A DNA stretch of 49,748 bases from Flavobacterium sp. (GCA_018401995.1 JAGYJR010000015.1:1-49748); one strand, 5' to 3'; positions 33,713 through 43,326 are shown, numbered from the stretch's first letter. Numbers and translations: made by a program. Notes: a model not told the origin generated them from the letters alone.

Positions 33713-34666
33713 ATGGAATATTTAGATTTTGAATTACCAATAAAAGAACTTGAAGATCAGTTAGATAAATGTGTTGTGATTGGTCAGGAGTCAGATGTTG
33801 ACGTAACCAATACATGCAAACAGATTGAGAAAAAACTAGAAGAAACTAAGAAAAAAATCTATAAAAATCTTACAGCTTGGCAACGTGTACAATTGTCGCG
33901 TCATCCTAATCGTCCATATACAATGGATTATATCAATGCTTTGTTTGGTGATACTTTCTTAGAGTTATTTGGAGATAGAGGCGTGAAAGATGATAAAGCG
34001 ATGGTTGGTGGTTTGGGTAAAATCAATGGCCAATCGTTTATGGTTATCGGGCAACAAAAAGGATACAATACCAAAACTAGACAATACAGAAATTTTGGAA
34101 TGGCTAATCCTGAAGGGTACAGAAAAGCCCTTCGTTTGATGAAAATGGCTGAAAAATTCGGTATTCCGGTTATTACTTTAGTTGATACTCCAGGTGCTTA
34201 TCCAGGTTTAGAAGCAGAAGAACGTGGACAAGGTGAAGCTATTGCAAGAAATATTTTTGAAATGTGTCGTTTACAAGTGCCAATTATCACCATTATTGTA
34301 GGCGAAGGTGCTTCTGGAGGTGCATTAGGAATTGGTGTTGGTAACCGCGTTTTTATGTTGGAAAACACATGGTATTCCGTAATCTCTCCTGAATCTTGTT
34401 CGTCTATTTTGTGGAGAAGTTGGGAATACAAAGAGCAAGCAGCTGAAGCATTGAAGTTGACTTCATTCGACATGAAGAAACAAAATCTAATTGACGATAT
34501 CATTCCTGAACCATTAGGTGGAGCACACTACGATAGAGAAACAACTTTTAAATCTGTTGAAGAATATATTATTAAAGCATTCAACGAATTAAAAGAGTTA
34601 TCAACAAAAGACTTAGTTGCGCAACGCATGGACAAATACAGTAATATGGGTGAATTTAAAGACTAA
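33713..34666 (+). CDS. accA: Acetyl-CoA carboxylase carboxyltransferase subunit alpha
   Basis: Transfers CO2 from carboxybiotin to acetyl-CoA, together with AccD, to make malonyl-CoA for fatty acid synthesis. Seen: the start [32 protein letters not shown], the [24 protein letters not shown] region reading [38 protein letters not shown], split as TPGAYPG and [11 protein letters not shown], and the oxyanion-hole segment [15 protein letters not shown]. The 317-residue length is typical. accD is not in the window. Confidence 0.96.
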   Translation: MEYLDFELPIKELEDQLDKCVVIGQESDVDVTNTCKQIEKKLEETKKKIYKNLTAWQRVQLSRHPNRPYTMDYINALFGDTFLELFGDRGVKDDKAMVGGLGKINGQSFMVIGQQKGYNTKTRQYRNFGMANPEGYRKALRLMKMAEKFGIPVITLVDTPGAYPGLEAEERGQGEAIARNIFEMCRLQVPIITIIVGEGASGGALGIGVGNRVFMLENTWYSVISPESCSSILWRSWEYKEQAAEALKLTSFDMKKQNLIDDIIPEPLGGAHYDRETTFKSVEEYIIKAFNELKELSTKDLVAQRMDKYSNMGEFKD

Positions 34667-34690
34667 ATTCACGCTTTCCAATTTTAAAAG

Positions 34691-34720
34691 TCCGAAGCCT
34701 TACCGTTTCGGATTTTTTTT
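34691..34720 (+). terminator. Rho-independent terminator after accA
   Basis: TCCGAA (34691-34696) pairs with TTCGGA (34707-34712), followed by eight T, 25 nt after the accA stop. Confidence 0.85.
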
Positions 34721-34819
34721 GACTTATTAACAATTGAAAATCAGTTATCAACAGGTTTTTAACAGTTTGGTATTGACAAATAAACCCAAATTGTTTTAAA
34801 ATTTAGTTACCTTAGCAAC

Positions 34820-36376
34820 ATGGAAAACATCAAAAATATTAATCCTTATAAAGTAGATAAATCTACGCTCATTAGCCTTGAAAAAGGAAAGCTACCACCA
34901 CAAGCAGTAGACCTTGAGGAAGCTGTATTGGGAGCCATGATGATTGATAAAAAAGGGGTAGATGAGGTAATTGATATCTTGCAACCGGATGCTTTTTACA
35001 AAGAAGCTCACAAGCATATTTTTGAAGCAATTGTTGAACTTTTCAACGATACGCAACCTATTGACTTATTAACCGTTTCCTCTCAATTAAAGAAGAATGC
35101 CAAACTGGATTTAGCTGGCGGTGATTTTTATCTGATTCAACTAACTCAAAAGATATCATCTTCGGCTCATATTGAATTTCATTCGCGCATTATTCTTCAA
35201 AAGTTTATACAACGTAGTTTGATTAAAATTTCGAATGAAATTATTGAGGAATCATATGATGAAACTACTGATGTGTTTGATTTATTAGATAAAGCGGAAT
35301 CCAAATTATACGAAGTTACGCAAGGAAATATCAAACGAAGTTCGGAAACGGCTCAAAGTTTAGTAATTCAGGCCAAAAAACGTATCGAAGAAATTGCAGG
35401 TAAAGAAGGTTTGAGTGGAGTTCCTACAGGTTTTCATGATTTGGATAAATTGACTTCGGGTTGGCAACCATCCGATTTAATTATTGTGGCAGCTCGTCCA
35501 GGTATGGGAAAAACTGCATTTACACTTTCAATGGCGAGAAATATGGCTATTGATTTCGGTGCACCAGTTGCATTTTTCTCTTTAGAGATGTCATCTGTTC
35601 AGCTAATTACGCGTTTGATTTCCTCTGAAACAGGATTGTCTTCTGAAAAATTACGTACTGGAAAATTAGAAAAACACGAATGGGAGCAACTTTCTATAAA
35701 AGTAAAAGATTTAGAAAAAGCGCCTTTATATATTGATGATACACCATCACTATCCATTTTTGATTTACGTGCCAAAGCCCGTCGTTTAGCTTCACAATAT
35801 GGAATTAAAATGATTGTAATTGATTATTTGCAATTAATGACAGCTGGTGGAAATGGAAAAGGTGGCGGAAATAGAGAGCAAGAAATTTCAACTATTTCTA
35901 GAAACTTGAAAGCATTAGCAAAGGAATTGAATGTTCCAGTGATTGCACTTTCACAGTTATCGCGTGCGGTTGAAACTCGTGGTTCCAGTAAGCGTCCGTT
36001 ACTTTCCGATTTGAGGGAATCAGGAGCTATTGAGCAAGATGCCGATATCGTATCGTTTATTTACCGACCAGAATATTACAAAATTGATGAATGGGATGAT
36101 GAAGAACGCTCACCAACACAAGGTCAAGCCGAGTTTATCATTGCAAAACACCGTAATGGTGGATTAGATAACATTCGATTGAAATTTATTGGGAACTTAG
36201 GTAAGTTCGATAACTTAGATGATTTTGGTTCGCCATTTGATGCATTGCCATCTAAAATGAATTTAGACGACACCAATCCGTTTATTACCCCAAATTTACC
36301 AACACCAAACGAAGCTTTTGGTAGCAATATGAATTCAGGTTCATTTGATGACGACGATTCCGATGTTCCTTTTTAA
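34820..36376 (+). CDS. dnaB: Replicative DNA helicase DnaB
   Basis: Hexameric helicase that unwinds DNA at the replication fork. Residues about 20-130 are the DnaB N-terminal domain (PPQAVDLEEAVLGAMM), then the RecA-like domain with Walker A ARPGMGKTAF at about residues 229-238, the DIDYLQLM-type Walker B VIDYLQLMTAGG, and the SQLSRAVETR and DLRESGAIEQDAD blocks. The C-terminal 60 residues are Asn/Asp-rich and end in DDDDSDVPF, like an acidic SSB-style tail. No intein is present. Length 518 residues. Confidence 0.96.
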   Translation: MENIKNINPYKVDKSTLISLEKGKLPPQAVDLEEAVLGAMMIDKKGVDEVIDILQPDAFYKEAHKHIFEAIVELFNDTQPIDLLTVSSQLKKNAKLDLAGGDFYLIQLTQKISSSAHIEFHSRIILQKFIQRSLIKISNEIIEESYDETTDVFDLLDKAESKLYEVTQGNIKRSSETAQSLVIQAKKRIEEIAGKEGLSGVPTGFHDLDKLTSGWQPSDLIIVAARPGMGKTAFTLSMARNMAIDFGAPVAFFSLEMSSVQLITRLISSETGLSSEKLRTGKLEKHEWEQLSIKVKDLEKAPLYIDDTPSLSIFDLRAKARRLASQYGIKMIVIDYLQLMTAGGNGKGGGNREQEISTISRNLKALAKELNVPVIALSQLSRAVETRGSSKRPLLSDLRESGAIEQDADIVSFIYRPEYYKIDEWDDEERSPTQGQAEFIIAKHRNGGLDNIRLKFIGNLGKFDNLDDFGSPFDALPSKMNLDDTNPFITPNLPTPNEAFGSNMNSGSFDDDDSDVPF

Positions 36377-36385
36377 TTAATTGCA

Positions 36386-36411
36386 ATCCACTTTTCAGTG
36401 GATTTTTTTTT
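36386..36411 (+). terminator. Rho-independent terminator after dnaB
   Basis: ATCCACT (36386-36392) pairs with AGTGGAT (36397-36403) with a 4-nt loop and a run of nine T, 10 nt after the dnaB stop. Confidence 0.87.
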
Positions 36412-36412
36412 A

Positions 36413-36441
36413 TTGCGTCTCACTATTTTCTTTTATCTTTG
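36413..36441 (+). promoter_or_regulatory. Promoter of the secreted protein-glsA operon
   Basis: TTG at 36413-36415, an 18-nt spacer and TATCTTTG at 36434-36441, immediately after the dnaB terminator and 20 nt before the start at 36462. Confidence 0.65.
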
Positions 36442-36461
36442 AATAAAATACACTGCTTTCA

Positions 36462-37727
36462 ATGAAAAAATATATAGTAATTTGTTTTTTGTTTCTTTCA
36501 TTTTATTCAAAAGCATCATTTGTACTTTTGCCCATGGAAGCTGAAGGACAGAAAAATCACCTAAAAGCTTATGGAATATCCTATTGGGCGCTAAATAAAG
36601 ATTACAAGGCAACTTGGTTATTGAATTATCGTGGCGGTTCTTTTTTGTTGCCTGATACACCAGAACTAAGAAAAGAATGTCAAATTAGAGGCGTTACTTT
36701 CGAAATTCTTTCCGATGCTACTGCTAACGGAATTTTGGAAGAAATTAGTTCGCCATCACAAAATATGGAAGCGGTTGTTCTAGAAAAAGCACCCAAAATT
36801 GCCGTTTATACACCAAAAGGGAAACAACCTTGGGACGACGCAGTAACATTGGTATTAACTTACGCCGAAATTCCATTTACAACCATTTATGATGAAGAAA
36901 TTTTAAGTGACCAATTGCTTTTATACGATTGGTTGCATTTGCATCACGAAGATTTCACAGGACAATACGGTAAGTTTTTCGGAGCTTACAGAACAGCACC
37001 TTGGTATATTGAACAAAAAAAAGAAGCTGAAATCCTAGCTAAAAGATTGGGTTACAATAAAGTTTCAGAGGCTAAATTAGCCGTAGCGTTAAAAATTAGG
37101 GATTACGTGATTGGTGGCGGATTCATGTTTGCCATGTGCTCAGCAACTGATAGTTTTGATATTGCTCTAGCTGCCGAAGGTGTTGATATTTGCGAACCCA
37201 TGTTTGACGGTGACGACAGCGAACCTAATTACCAAAGTAAAATTGATTACAACAATTCCTTTGCATTCAAAGACTTTATATTGGAAAGGAGTCCAACGGT
37301 TTATGAGTTTTCCGACATTGATACCACTAAAGATAGAGAATCTAGAATAATTCCCTTCGAGAAAGACTACTTTACGTTAATGGATTTTTCTGCAAAATGG
37401 GATCCAATTCCAACGATGTTATGTCAAAATCATACGCAATTAGTAAAAGGGTTCATGGGACAAACCACCGCTTTCAACGAAGAGAGAATTAAAAGTAACG
37501 TACTGCGTTTGGGAGAAAATAAAATCAATGGTGAATCGCGTTATATTCATGGTACTAAAGGAAAAGGAATGTTTACGTTTTACGGCGGTCACGATCCAGA
37601 GGATTACCAACATAGAGTAGGTGATGCGCCTACGGTTTTAGATTTACACCCAAATTCTCCTGGTTATCGCTTAATTTTAAACAACGTTTTGTTTCCAGCC
37701 GCTCGAAAAAAGAAACAAAAAACCTAA
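36462..37727 (+). CDS. Conserved secreted Bacteroidota protein, often named asparagine synthetase B
   Basis: A 421-residue protein with a signal peptide (MKKYIVICFLFLSFYSKAS). I recall similar proteins carrying the database name asparagine synthetase B, but it has neither the N-terminal catalytic Cys2 of the glutaminase domain nor the SGGxDS PP-loop of AsnB. Seen: FVLLPMEAEGQKNHLKAYG, in pieces, just after the signal, a GGGFMFAMCSATDSFDIAL block near residue 220, and FTFYGGHDPEDYQHRVGD near the C-terminus, which suggests a class I amidotransferase-like or ThuA-like fold (inference). It lies 11 nt before glutaminase. Confidence 0.75.
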   Translation: MKKYIVICFLFLSFYSKASFVLLPMEAEGQKNHLKAYGISYWALNKDYKATWLLNYRGGSFLLPDTPELRKECQIRGVTFEILSDATANGILEEISSPSQNMEAVVLEKAPKIAVYTPKGKQPWDDAVTLVLTYAEIPFTTIYDEEILSDQLLLYDWLHLHHEDFTGQYGKFFGAYRTAPWYIEQKKEAEILAKRLGYNKVSEAKLAVALKIRDYVIGGGFMFAMCSATDSFDIALAAEGVDICEPMFDGDDSEPNYQSKIDYNNSFAFKDFILERSPTVYEFSDIDTTKDRESRIIPFEKDYFTLMDFSAKWDPIPTMLCQNHTQLVKGFMGQTTAFNEERIKSNVLRLGENKINGESRYIHGTKGKGMFTFYGGHDPEDYQHRVGDAPTVLDLHPNSPGYRLILNNVLFPAARKKKQKT

Positions 37728-37738
37728 TCGTTTTTCCT

Positions 37739-38650
37739 ATGAATTATGATGTTATTCTAAGCGAAATTTTCGCAGCATCGCTTGCGCTTCCTTCCAATGG
37801 AACAATTGCTACTACTATTCCAGAATTAGCAACGGTTTCGCCTGATAAATTTGGAATTCACTTAACTACATTAGATGGAGAAGACTTTGGTGTTGGTGAT
37901 AGCAATGAAAAATTTTCAATTCAAAGTATTTCGAAAGCCTTATCAGTAGCGTTTGCATTTACTTTTTTGGGAGAAAAAGTATGGGAACGAGTTGGGGTAG
38001 AACCTTCGGGAAATCCGTTCAATTCTTTGGTGCAATTGGAATATGAAAAAGGGAAACCTAGAAATCCATTTATTAATGCTGGAGCTATTGTGATTGCTGA
38101 TATTTTGATTTCCAATTTGCAAAATCCCAAGAAAGATTTTCTAGAATTTGTACGAATACTTTCAGGAAATAACACTATTGATTACAATCCAAAAGTAGCA
38201 CTTTCAGAGAAAAATACAGGTTTTAGAAATGCTGCATTGGCAAATTTTTTGAAATCTTTTGGCAATATCGAAAATAAGGTTGAGGATGTTTTAGATTTTT
38301 ATTTCCACCAATGTGCTATTGAAATGACTTGTAAAGAATTGGCTCATGCGTTTTATTGCTTTGCCAATGAAGGAAAAACCCGCGAAGGCATTTCCATTTT
38401 AACGCCAAGTCAAGCCAAAAGATTAAATGCTGTAATGCAAACCTGTGGCTTCTATGACGAATCTGGCGAATTCACCTATAAAGTGGGTTTACCTGGAAAA
38501 AGTGGAATCGGCGGTGGAATTGTAGCGTTATTACCCAATCATTTCACAGTTGCCACTTGGAGTCCGAAACTGAACAAAAAAGGCAATTCAGAATTAGGAA
38601 TGCATGCTTTGGAACTATTAACTACCAAAACCGGATTGTCTATTTTTTAA
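37739..38650 (+). CDS. glsA: Glutaminase A
   Basis: Hydrolyses glutamine to glutamate and ammonia; serine-dependent beta-lactamase-like fold. Seen: the nucleophile motif FSIQSISKALSVAF (SxxK) near residues 62-75, EPSGNPFNSLVQLEYEKG, in pieces, then NPFINAGAI and the C-terminal GLPGKSGIGGGIVA. At 303 residues it is the normal GlsA size, without ankyrin or STAS extensions. It is cytoplasmic as it lacks a signal. It sits between the secreted protein above and the sensor kinase gene, which starts 2 nt after its stop. Confidence 0.94.
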   Translation: MNYDVILSEIFAASLALPSNGTIATTIPELATVSPDKFGIHLTTLDGEDFGVGDSNEKFSIQSISKALSVAFAFTFLGEKVWERVGVEPSGNPFNSLVQLEYEKGKPRNPFINAGAIVIADILISNLQNPKKDFLEFVRILSGNNTIDYNPKVALSEKNTGFRNAALANFLKSFGNIENKVEDVLDFYFHQCAIEMTCKELAHAFYCFANEGKTREGISILTPSQAKRLNAVMQTCGFYDESGEFTYKVGLPGKSGIGGGIVALLPNHFTVATWSPKLNKKGNSELGMHALELLTTKTGLSIF

Positions 38651-38652
38651 TT

Positions 38653-40348
38653 ATGAGAAAAATCATATTCTTTTTTTTGTTTTTCACCACTTCAATGTTT
38701 TCTCAAGATGTTGTATATAAAAAGGCACAAGATTTTTTAAATAGAAGTAAAATTGATTCAGCTTCTATAGTAATACAAAAGGTTCTTAAAAAGAGTAATA
38801 AAATTAATTCTAAACTAAATTTATTGTATGCTCAAATTCTAAAGAATAACAATAGAATAGATAGTAGTTATTATTATTTAGATTTATCAGAGAAAGATTT
38901 TTTAAAGCGAAGTGTAAACGATAGTTTAATTTATACGTATGCCTTAAAAGCAGAACTATTTAGGTTTGCTCTTAAAAAGAAAGAGTCTCTAAGTTATTTA
39001 AAAAAAATTGATTTATTTGGAATTGAAAAGGTTAAAAATTACGATATAAAAGCCTATTCTCTTAATCGAAAAATGGGAATTTATGACCATTTATGTACAT
39101 CAATAGATACTTTAAAAATTGTTGTAGAATTAGGAAATGAAATTCTCAAACTTGAAAATAATGTTGTAGATAAAGATATTATAGCTTACACACTTAACGA
39201 ACTTGCACATATAGAATATCATCACGGAAATCCAAAAATAGGGTTGAAAAAATTTCAAGAAGCTTTAGATTATGCAGAAAGAAATAAATTGATAGTTTCA
39301 AACATTGATATACACATGAATCTTGCAACTGTGTATTATAGAGAGTTAAACGATATAAAACAATCTATCAAATTATTAGAAAATATTTTACCATTAGCAG
39401 AAAAAAATAAAAACTTAGAACAAATTTATAATTTATATGAAAAGTTAAGTAGTTCTTATTATAACATTGGTGATTATAAAAAAGCATTTTACTATAAATC
39501 TAAATCACATGATTCATTTTTTGAATCAAATGCAGATTTAGTGAGTACTAAGCTTACTGAAATTGAAAAGAAATTTAATATTGCAAATAAAGAAAAAGAG
39601 ATTCAAGAAAAAGAAACCGAAATTAAATTAAAAAACATTCAAATTAGTAATAATAAGAAAAGATTGGCTTTATTTTTAATAATCTTTTTACTAAGTTTAA
39701 TTGGAGTTGCTGTATTATTTTACTTTTTAAATAAATCTAGAATTCAAAATAAAGTTTTAACAAATCTCTCAAATGATAATAAATTTTTACTTAGTGAAGC
39801 AAATCATAGAATTAATAATAACTTACAATTAATTACAATTCTAATTACAGATAAAATTAAAAAATCCCTCATTTGTCGAACAAGTTGAAATTAATGAAAT
39901 ACTTTCAAAAGTAGATGCAATAGCTACATTGCATAGACATCTATACAAAAGTAAAGAAGTGTCTAAAATAAATGTATATAAATATTTGAATGATATTTAT
40001 TTTAACTTCAATACCCTTTTTAATGAAAATAACATTTCATCTCATTTTTATGTTGATGAACTTAAAATATCAACTGATAATGCCATGTATTTTGGGCTTT
40101 TATTAACAGAATTGTATATTAATTCTATTAAACATGCATTTAAAAATCAAGATAATAAAGAAATACGATTTGAATTAAAAGTTCATAACAATGAAATGTA
40201 TTTTAATTATTCAGATAACGGTAATCAAAAATTAGAAAGTAGTATCAAACCAAAATTAGTTGATAAATTATGCCGTCAATTAAAACTAGAATATAAGATT
40301 ACTGTTTCTAAAGGTTTTTCCTTTTCATTTAAACAACATATTAAATAA
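38653..40348 (+). pseudogene. TPR sensor histidine kinase (HisKA_2 type), split by a frameshift
   Basis: Two reading frames make one protein. The first (38653-39888) has a signal peptide (FFFLFFTTSMFSQ), TPR-like repeats to about residue 330, a coiled coil, a transmembrane helix (LALFLIIFLLSLIGVAVLFYF, in one stretch of hydrophobic residues near 352-372) and the phosphoacceptor box SEANHRINNNLQL, then stops. The rest continues in the +1 frame from about 39866 (PSFVEQVEINEIL..., TLHRHLYK) to 40348 with the ATPase N-box TELYINSIKHAF. Removing one A from the A6 run at 39859-39864 restores it. The G-box is weak. It starts 2 nt after glsA and precedes the LytTR regulator. Confidence 0.85.
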
Positions 40349-40369
40349 TAAAAAGTAAAAAATATTTAT

Positions 40370-41020
40370 ATGCGTAATGTTAAAATTTTAATTATTGAGG
40401 ATGAGATTATTATTGCAGAATATATTAAAGAATTATTAGAAGAAGAATCTTTTAATAATATAAGTATGGCAAACGATAAAGAGGAAGCACTTCATTTAAT
40501 TAATCATTTTCTTCCAGAGATTATTTTAATGGATATTAATTTAAATGGAATAAATTCGGGAATTGAACTAGCTAAAAATACTAAGGCTAAAGTAATTTAT
40601 TTAACAGGTCAGTATGATTATGAATTAATGAATCAAGCACTTGAAACCAATCCAGAATCCTATTTAACCAAACCAATAAAAAAGAACGATTTAATAGCCG
40701 CAATTCAATTGTGTATTTATCAGTTAAAATCAAATACAATAACTTTCAAAGCTGGTCTTGAAGTGGTAAAACTTAATTTAAATGATATTCTTTTTGTCAA
40801 GAGTGATGATATTTATATAGAAATTCAAACTAAAACAAAAAAATATACCATAAGAAAATCGCTAAATGCTTTTTTAAAAGATTTGAACGACTCAAATTTT
40901 ATTAAAATTCATCGCTCATACATCATAAATAAAACTAAAATAACCTCAAAAAAAGCAACTTCTATTTTTATAGATAATTTTGAAATTCCTATTTCTAGAA
41001 GTTTAAATTTAGAGTTGTAA
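40370..41020 (+). CDS. Response regulator with LytTR DNA-binding domain
   Basis: A 216-residue two-component regulator. The receiver domain (residues 1-120) has Asp11/Glu10 in IIEDE, the phosphoacceptor Asp55 in ILMDINLNG, Thr79 (YLTGQ) and Lys101 (LTKPIKK). The LytTR domain (about 120-216) has FVKSDDIYIEIQTK and FIKIHRSYIIN, typical of DNA-binding by this fold. It lies 21 nt after the split sensor kinase, its likely partner. The target genes are unknown; the surface-protein cluster immediately downstream is a candidate. Confidence 0.93.
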   Translation: MRNVKILIIEDEIIIAEYIKELLEEESFNNISMANDKEEALHLINHFLPEIILMDINLNGINSGIELAKNTKAKVIYLTGQYDYELMNQALETNPESYLTKPIKKNDLIAAIQLCIYQLKSNTITFKAGLEVVKLNLNDILFVKSDDIYIEIQTKTKKYTIRKSLNAFLKDLNDSNFIKIHRSYIINKTKITSKKATSIFIDNFEIPISRSLNLEL

Positions 41021-41113
41021 TTACCATTCACCTACAAAAATCTGCAGATCACAACATTTCTTAAAGTTAAGTTAAAATAATAAATACATTCGTTTCATAA
41101 AACCTGAATTTTT

Positions 41114-41416
41114 ATGAAACTAAAACTTTACTATTTAATAGGATTTTTTCTAATCCAAATAGTTGTTACTGCACAGCAAGGAACTCATTTAAATTTTGAT
41201 GGCGTTGATAACGATATAATTTTACCAGCAAATATTGGTAACGCATTAACTAATGGTGCCGAATTAACAATTGAATATTGGTTTAAAGGAACTAATGTGC
41301 AAAGTGCTGTTCGTATTCTAGGTTGTGATGGTTTTATTATTGCAGGATGGAGGGATTCTAATAATCCTTTCTTTCTTGTTTCTAAGTTAGCGTTCATTAG
41401 AAAAGCGCATAAATAA
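41114..41416 (+). pseudogene. 5' fragment of a secreted LamG-domain protein
   Basis: A 100-residue reading frame with a signal peptide (LYYLIGFFLIQIVVTAQ) followed by QGTHLNFDGVDNDIILPANIG and LTIEYWFKGTNVQSAVRIL, in pieces, the first strands of a LamG/concanavalin-type jellyroll. The fold needs about 150-200 residues, but the frame leaves the family pattern near residue 88 (FLVSKLAFIRKAHK) and stops. No C-terminal T9SS signal is left. I read it as a truncated gene whose 3' part was lost by recombination. Confidence 0.7.
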
Positions 41417-41445
41417 TATCTCTTTAAATTTAAAACAGATAACAT

Positions 41446-41928
41446 ATGAAACACAAAAATGTAATTGCAAGCATTGCATTTCTCCTCTTAGGTTTAGGAG
41501 GATTGCATGCACAAGAAAGCCCAACTTCCACAGGTGGAGATGCCACAGGCACCGGAGGAACTGTTGCTTACAGCGTAGGGCAAATAGTTTATACTACAAA
41601 TACTAATGCTTCAGGCACAGTAAGCCAAGGCGTTCAACAAGCCTATGAAATTTTCACATTAGGAATAAAAGAAACCGAAATAAACATTTCTCTTTCGATA
41701 TTTCCTAATCCTACTGCTGATAATTTAACCTTGCAAATAAGAGATTACAATAATGAAAATTTATCGTATCAACTATTTGACATGCAAGGAAAATTATTAA
41801 GCAACGGGCAAGTAACGGCACAGCAAACGCAAATAAATACAGCAAGTTTGTCGTCTGCTACTTACTTTATTAATGTTGTTAACCAAGAAAACAAAAAAGT
41901 TCAATCATTTAAAATTATAAAAAAATAG
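41446..41928 (+). CDS. Small secreted protein with T9SS type A sorting domain
   Basis: A 160-residue protein with a signal peptide (about 22 residues, ending GLHAQ), a Gly/Thr-rich region (SPTSTGGDATGTGGTVAYS), and a C-terminal type IX sorting domain of about 75 residues: SIFPNPTADNLTLQI, YQLFDMQGKLL and the terminal SFKIIKK. It would be exported by the Sec system, moved across the outer membrane by T9SS and attached to the cell surface. It lies 5 nt before the next gene and is probably cotranscribed with it. Confidence 0.87.
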   Translation: MKHKNVIASIAFLLLGLGGLHAQESPTSTGGDATGTGGTVAYSVGQIVYTTNTNASGTVSQGVQQAYEIFTLGIKETEINISLSIFPNPTADNLTLQIRDYNNENLSYQLFDMQGKLLSNGQVTAQQTQINTASLSSATYFINVVNQENKKVQSFKIIKK

Positions 41929-41933
41929 AAATT

Positions 41934-42926
41934 ATGAAAAAATTATACACTTTAATAGCAGGAATAATGCTTACAGTAAGCGTATTTGCTCAAGCGCCAG
42001 AAAAAATGAGCTATCAAGCAGTGGTTAGAGACGGAAGTAATAACTTAGTTAGTTCATCACCTGTAGGAATGCAAATCTCCATTTTGCAAGGTGCTGTAAA
42101 TGGTTCTTCTGTTTATACTGAAACACAAACACCTACATCTAACACAAACGGTTTGGTCAGTTTAGAAATTGGAAGTGGGACTGTTGTAAGTGGTACTTTT
42201 TCAGCAATAGTTTGGGAAAATGGTCCTTATTTTATTAAAACGGAAACCGACCCAACAGGAGGCACAAATTACACCATTACAGGAACAAGCCAGTTATTAA
42301 GTGTTCCATTTGCTATGTATGCCAAAACTTCTGGAAGTTCAATACCTGGTCCACAAGGCCCACAAGGCCCACAAGGTCCAGCAGGAAATGATGGTGCTAC
42401 GGGGCCACAAGGACCTGCATACACGGGCAATTGTGGTCTAGCTATTGGAGATAGTCATCTAGGTGGAATCATCTTTTATTTAGACTCAACAGGTTGTCAT
42501 GGTTTAATTGCAGCTCCTACAGACCAATCTGCTACTCCTATGGCCTGGTTTAATTCATATTCTTTAGTTAATGCTGCAGCTAGCGGCGTTGGTGCTGGCC
42601 TTGGAAATACAGCAATTATTTGTAATGCTTTCGGAAACACGATTTTATATCCGGCACGTTTATGTCGTGAATTAAATTTGGGTGGGAATTTTCTTGAATG
42701 GTACTTACCATCTGTCCATGAATTGAAATTGATGCATAGTAACATTGGACAGGGAAATGCACTCGGATTAGGAAATATTGGTGGTTTTGTTAACAATGGT
42801 TATTGGAGTTCTACAGAAGCGAATAGCGGTGAAGCATGGTACTTTAATTTTACTGGTACTGTTGGTGGTATTAGCTACACTAATAAGTTTTCTAACGCTT
42901 ATGTTCGTGCAGTTCGTCAATTCTAG
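41934..42926 (+). CDS. Secreted protein with collagen-like stretch and DUF1566-type C-terminus
   Basis: A 330-residue protein: signal peptide (MKKLYTLIAGIMLTVSVFAQ), a beta domain to about residue 133 (APEKMSYQAVVRDGSNNLV, LLSVPFAMYAKT), a Gly-X-Y collagen-like run at about 139-161 (GPQGPQGPQGP), and a DUF1566/Lcl-like domain at about 166-330 with ILYPARLCRELN, WYLPSVHELKLM, YWSSTEANSGEAW and VRAVRQF. No T9SS domain is present. The fold suggests a surface adhesin or stalk-tip protein (inference). It follows the T9SS gene by 5 nt. Confidence 0.85.
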   Translation: MKKLYTLIAGIMLTVSVFAQAPEKMSYQAVVRDGSNNLVSSSPVGMQISILQGAVNGSSVYTETQTPTSNTNGLVSLEIGSGTVVSGTFSAIVWENGPYFIKTETDPTGGTNYTITGTSQLLSVPFAMYAKTSGSSIPGPQGPQGPQGPAGNDGATGPQGPAYTGNCGLAIGDSHLGGIIFYLDSTGCHGLIAAPTDQSATPMAWFNSYSLVNAAASGVGAGLGNTAIICNAFGNTILYPARLCRELNLGGNFLEWYLPSVHELKLMHSNIGQGNALGLGNIGGFVNNGYWSSTEANSGEAWYFNFTGTVGGISYTNKFSNAYVRAVRQF

Positions 42927-42958
42927 ACCCCCACTAGTGCGAGAATCCTTTCGCGTTC

Positions 42959-43174
42959 TGCTCATGGGAAACTGTAGATAGAAACACACCAATACAAGTA
43001 GGAATTGCTACCGATTGGCAAAAAGTTTCTGCAGGAGTTTATCCTACATTAGCCACTAAAACTACTGGTTCTTTATGGTTTTGGGGATCTAATGTTGCAA
43101 GTCAATTAGGTTTAGGAGATATGTTTACAAATCTAAATGGAATTTCAACCAACCATAAACTTATCAAACAATAA
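42959..43174 (+). pseudogene. Remnant of a secreted RCC1-repeat protein
   Basis: A frame without start codon reads ETVDRNTPIQVGIATDWQ, then GSLWFWGSNVASQLGLGD and ends at TAA 43172-43174. These are the end of one RCC1 beta-propeller repeat and the core of the next (LWxWGxNxxxQLGxGD). No signal or sorting domain is left. The join to the upstream gene at 42927-42958 is a short unrelated stretch with GCGAG/TTCGC words. It indicates deletion or domain exchange. Confidence 0.65.
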
Positions 43175-43269
43175 TGAAATTTTCTGAAGATAAGAGATTA
43201 GAAATATTGCTATTCATAATTTATGCACTTTTATTTTCAATAGGTTTATTTATTTATTTGTATAAATAA
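43174..43269 (+). CDS. Possible 31-residue membrane peptide
   Basis: ATG at 43174 overlaps the stop of the RCC1 remnant (TAATG). The product begins MKFSEDKRLEILLF and continues as one hydrophobic helix ending LYK, a plausible single-pass membrane peptide. It ends 16 nt before the terminator. Too short to be sure it is translated. Confidence 0.35.
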   Translation: MKFSEDKRLEILLFIIYALLFSIGLFIYLYK

Positions 43270-43284
43270 AAAGTCAGTAATTTT

Positions 43285-43326
43285 AAAATACCCCAAAAAG
43301 TGAAATACTATTTGGGGTATTTTTAA
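43285..43326. terminator. Bidirectional terminator after the surface-protein cluster
   Basis: A perfect 13-bp stem, AAAATACCCCAAA (43285-43297) with TTTGGGGTATTTT (43311-43323), and a 13-nt loop, between the plus-strand cluster and the minus-strand rlmF gene. Confidence 0.85.

Noticed and set aside
36721..36728. CTGCTAAC, the same word as the recombination-core candidate
   Set aside because: It lies inside a conserved coding gene without an inverted partner; a chance match.
39859..39888. Programmed ribosomal frameshift in the sensor kinase
   Set aside because: An A6 run is present, but no clear stimulatory structure was seen and related kinases are normally one frame; a mutation or read error is simpler.
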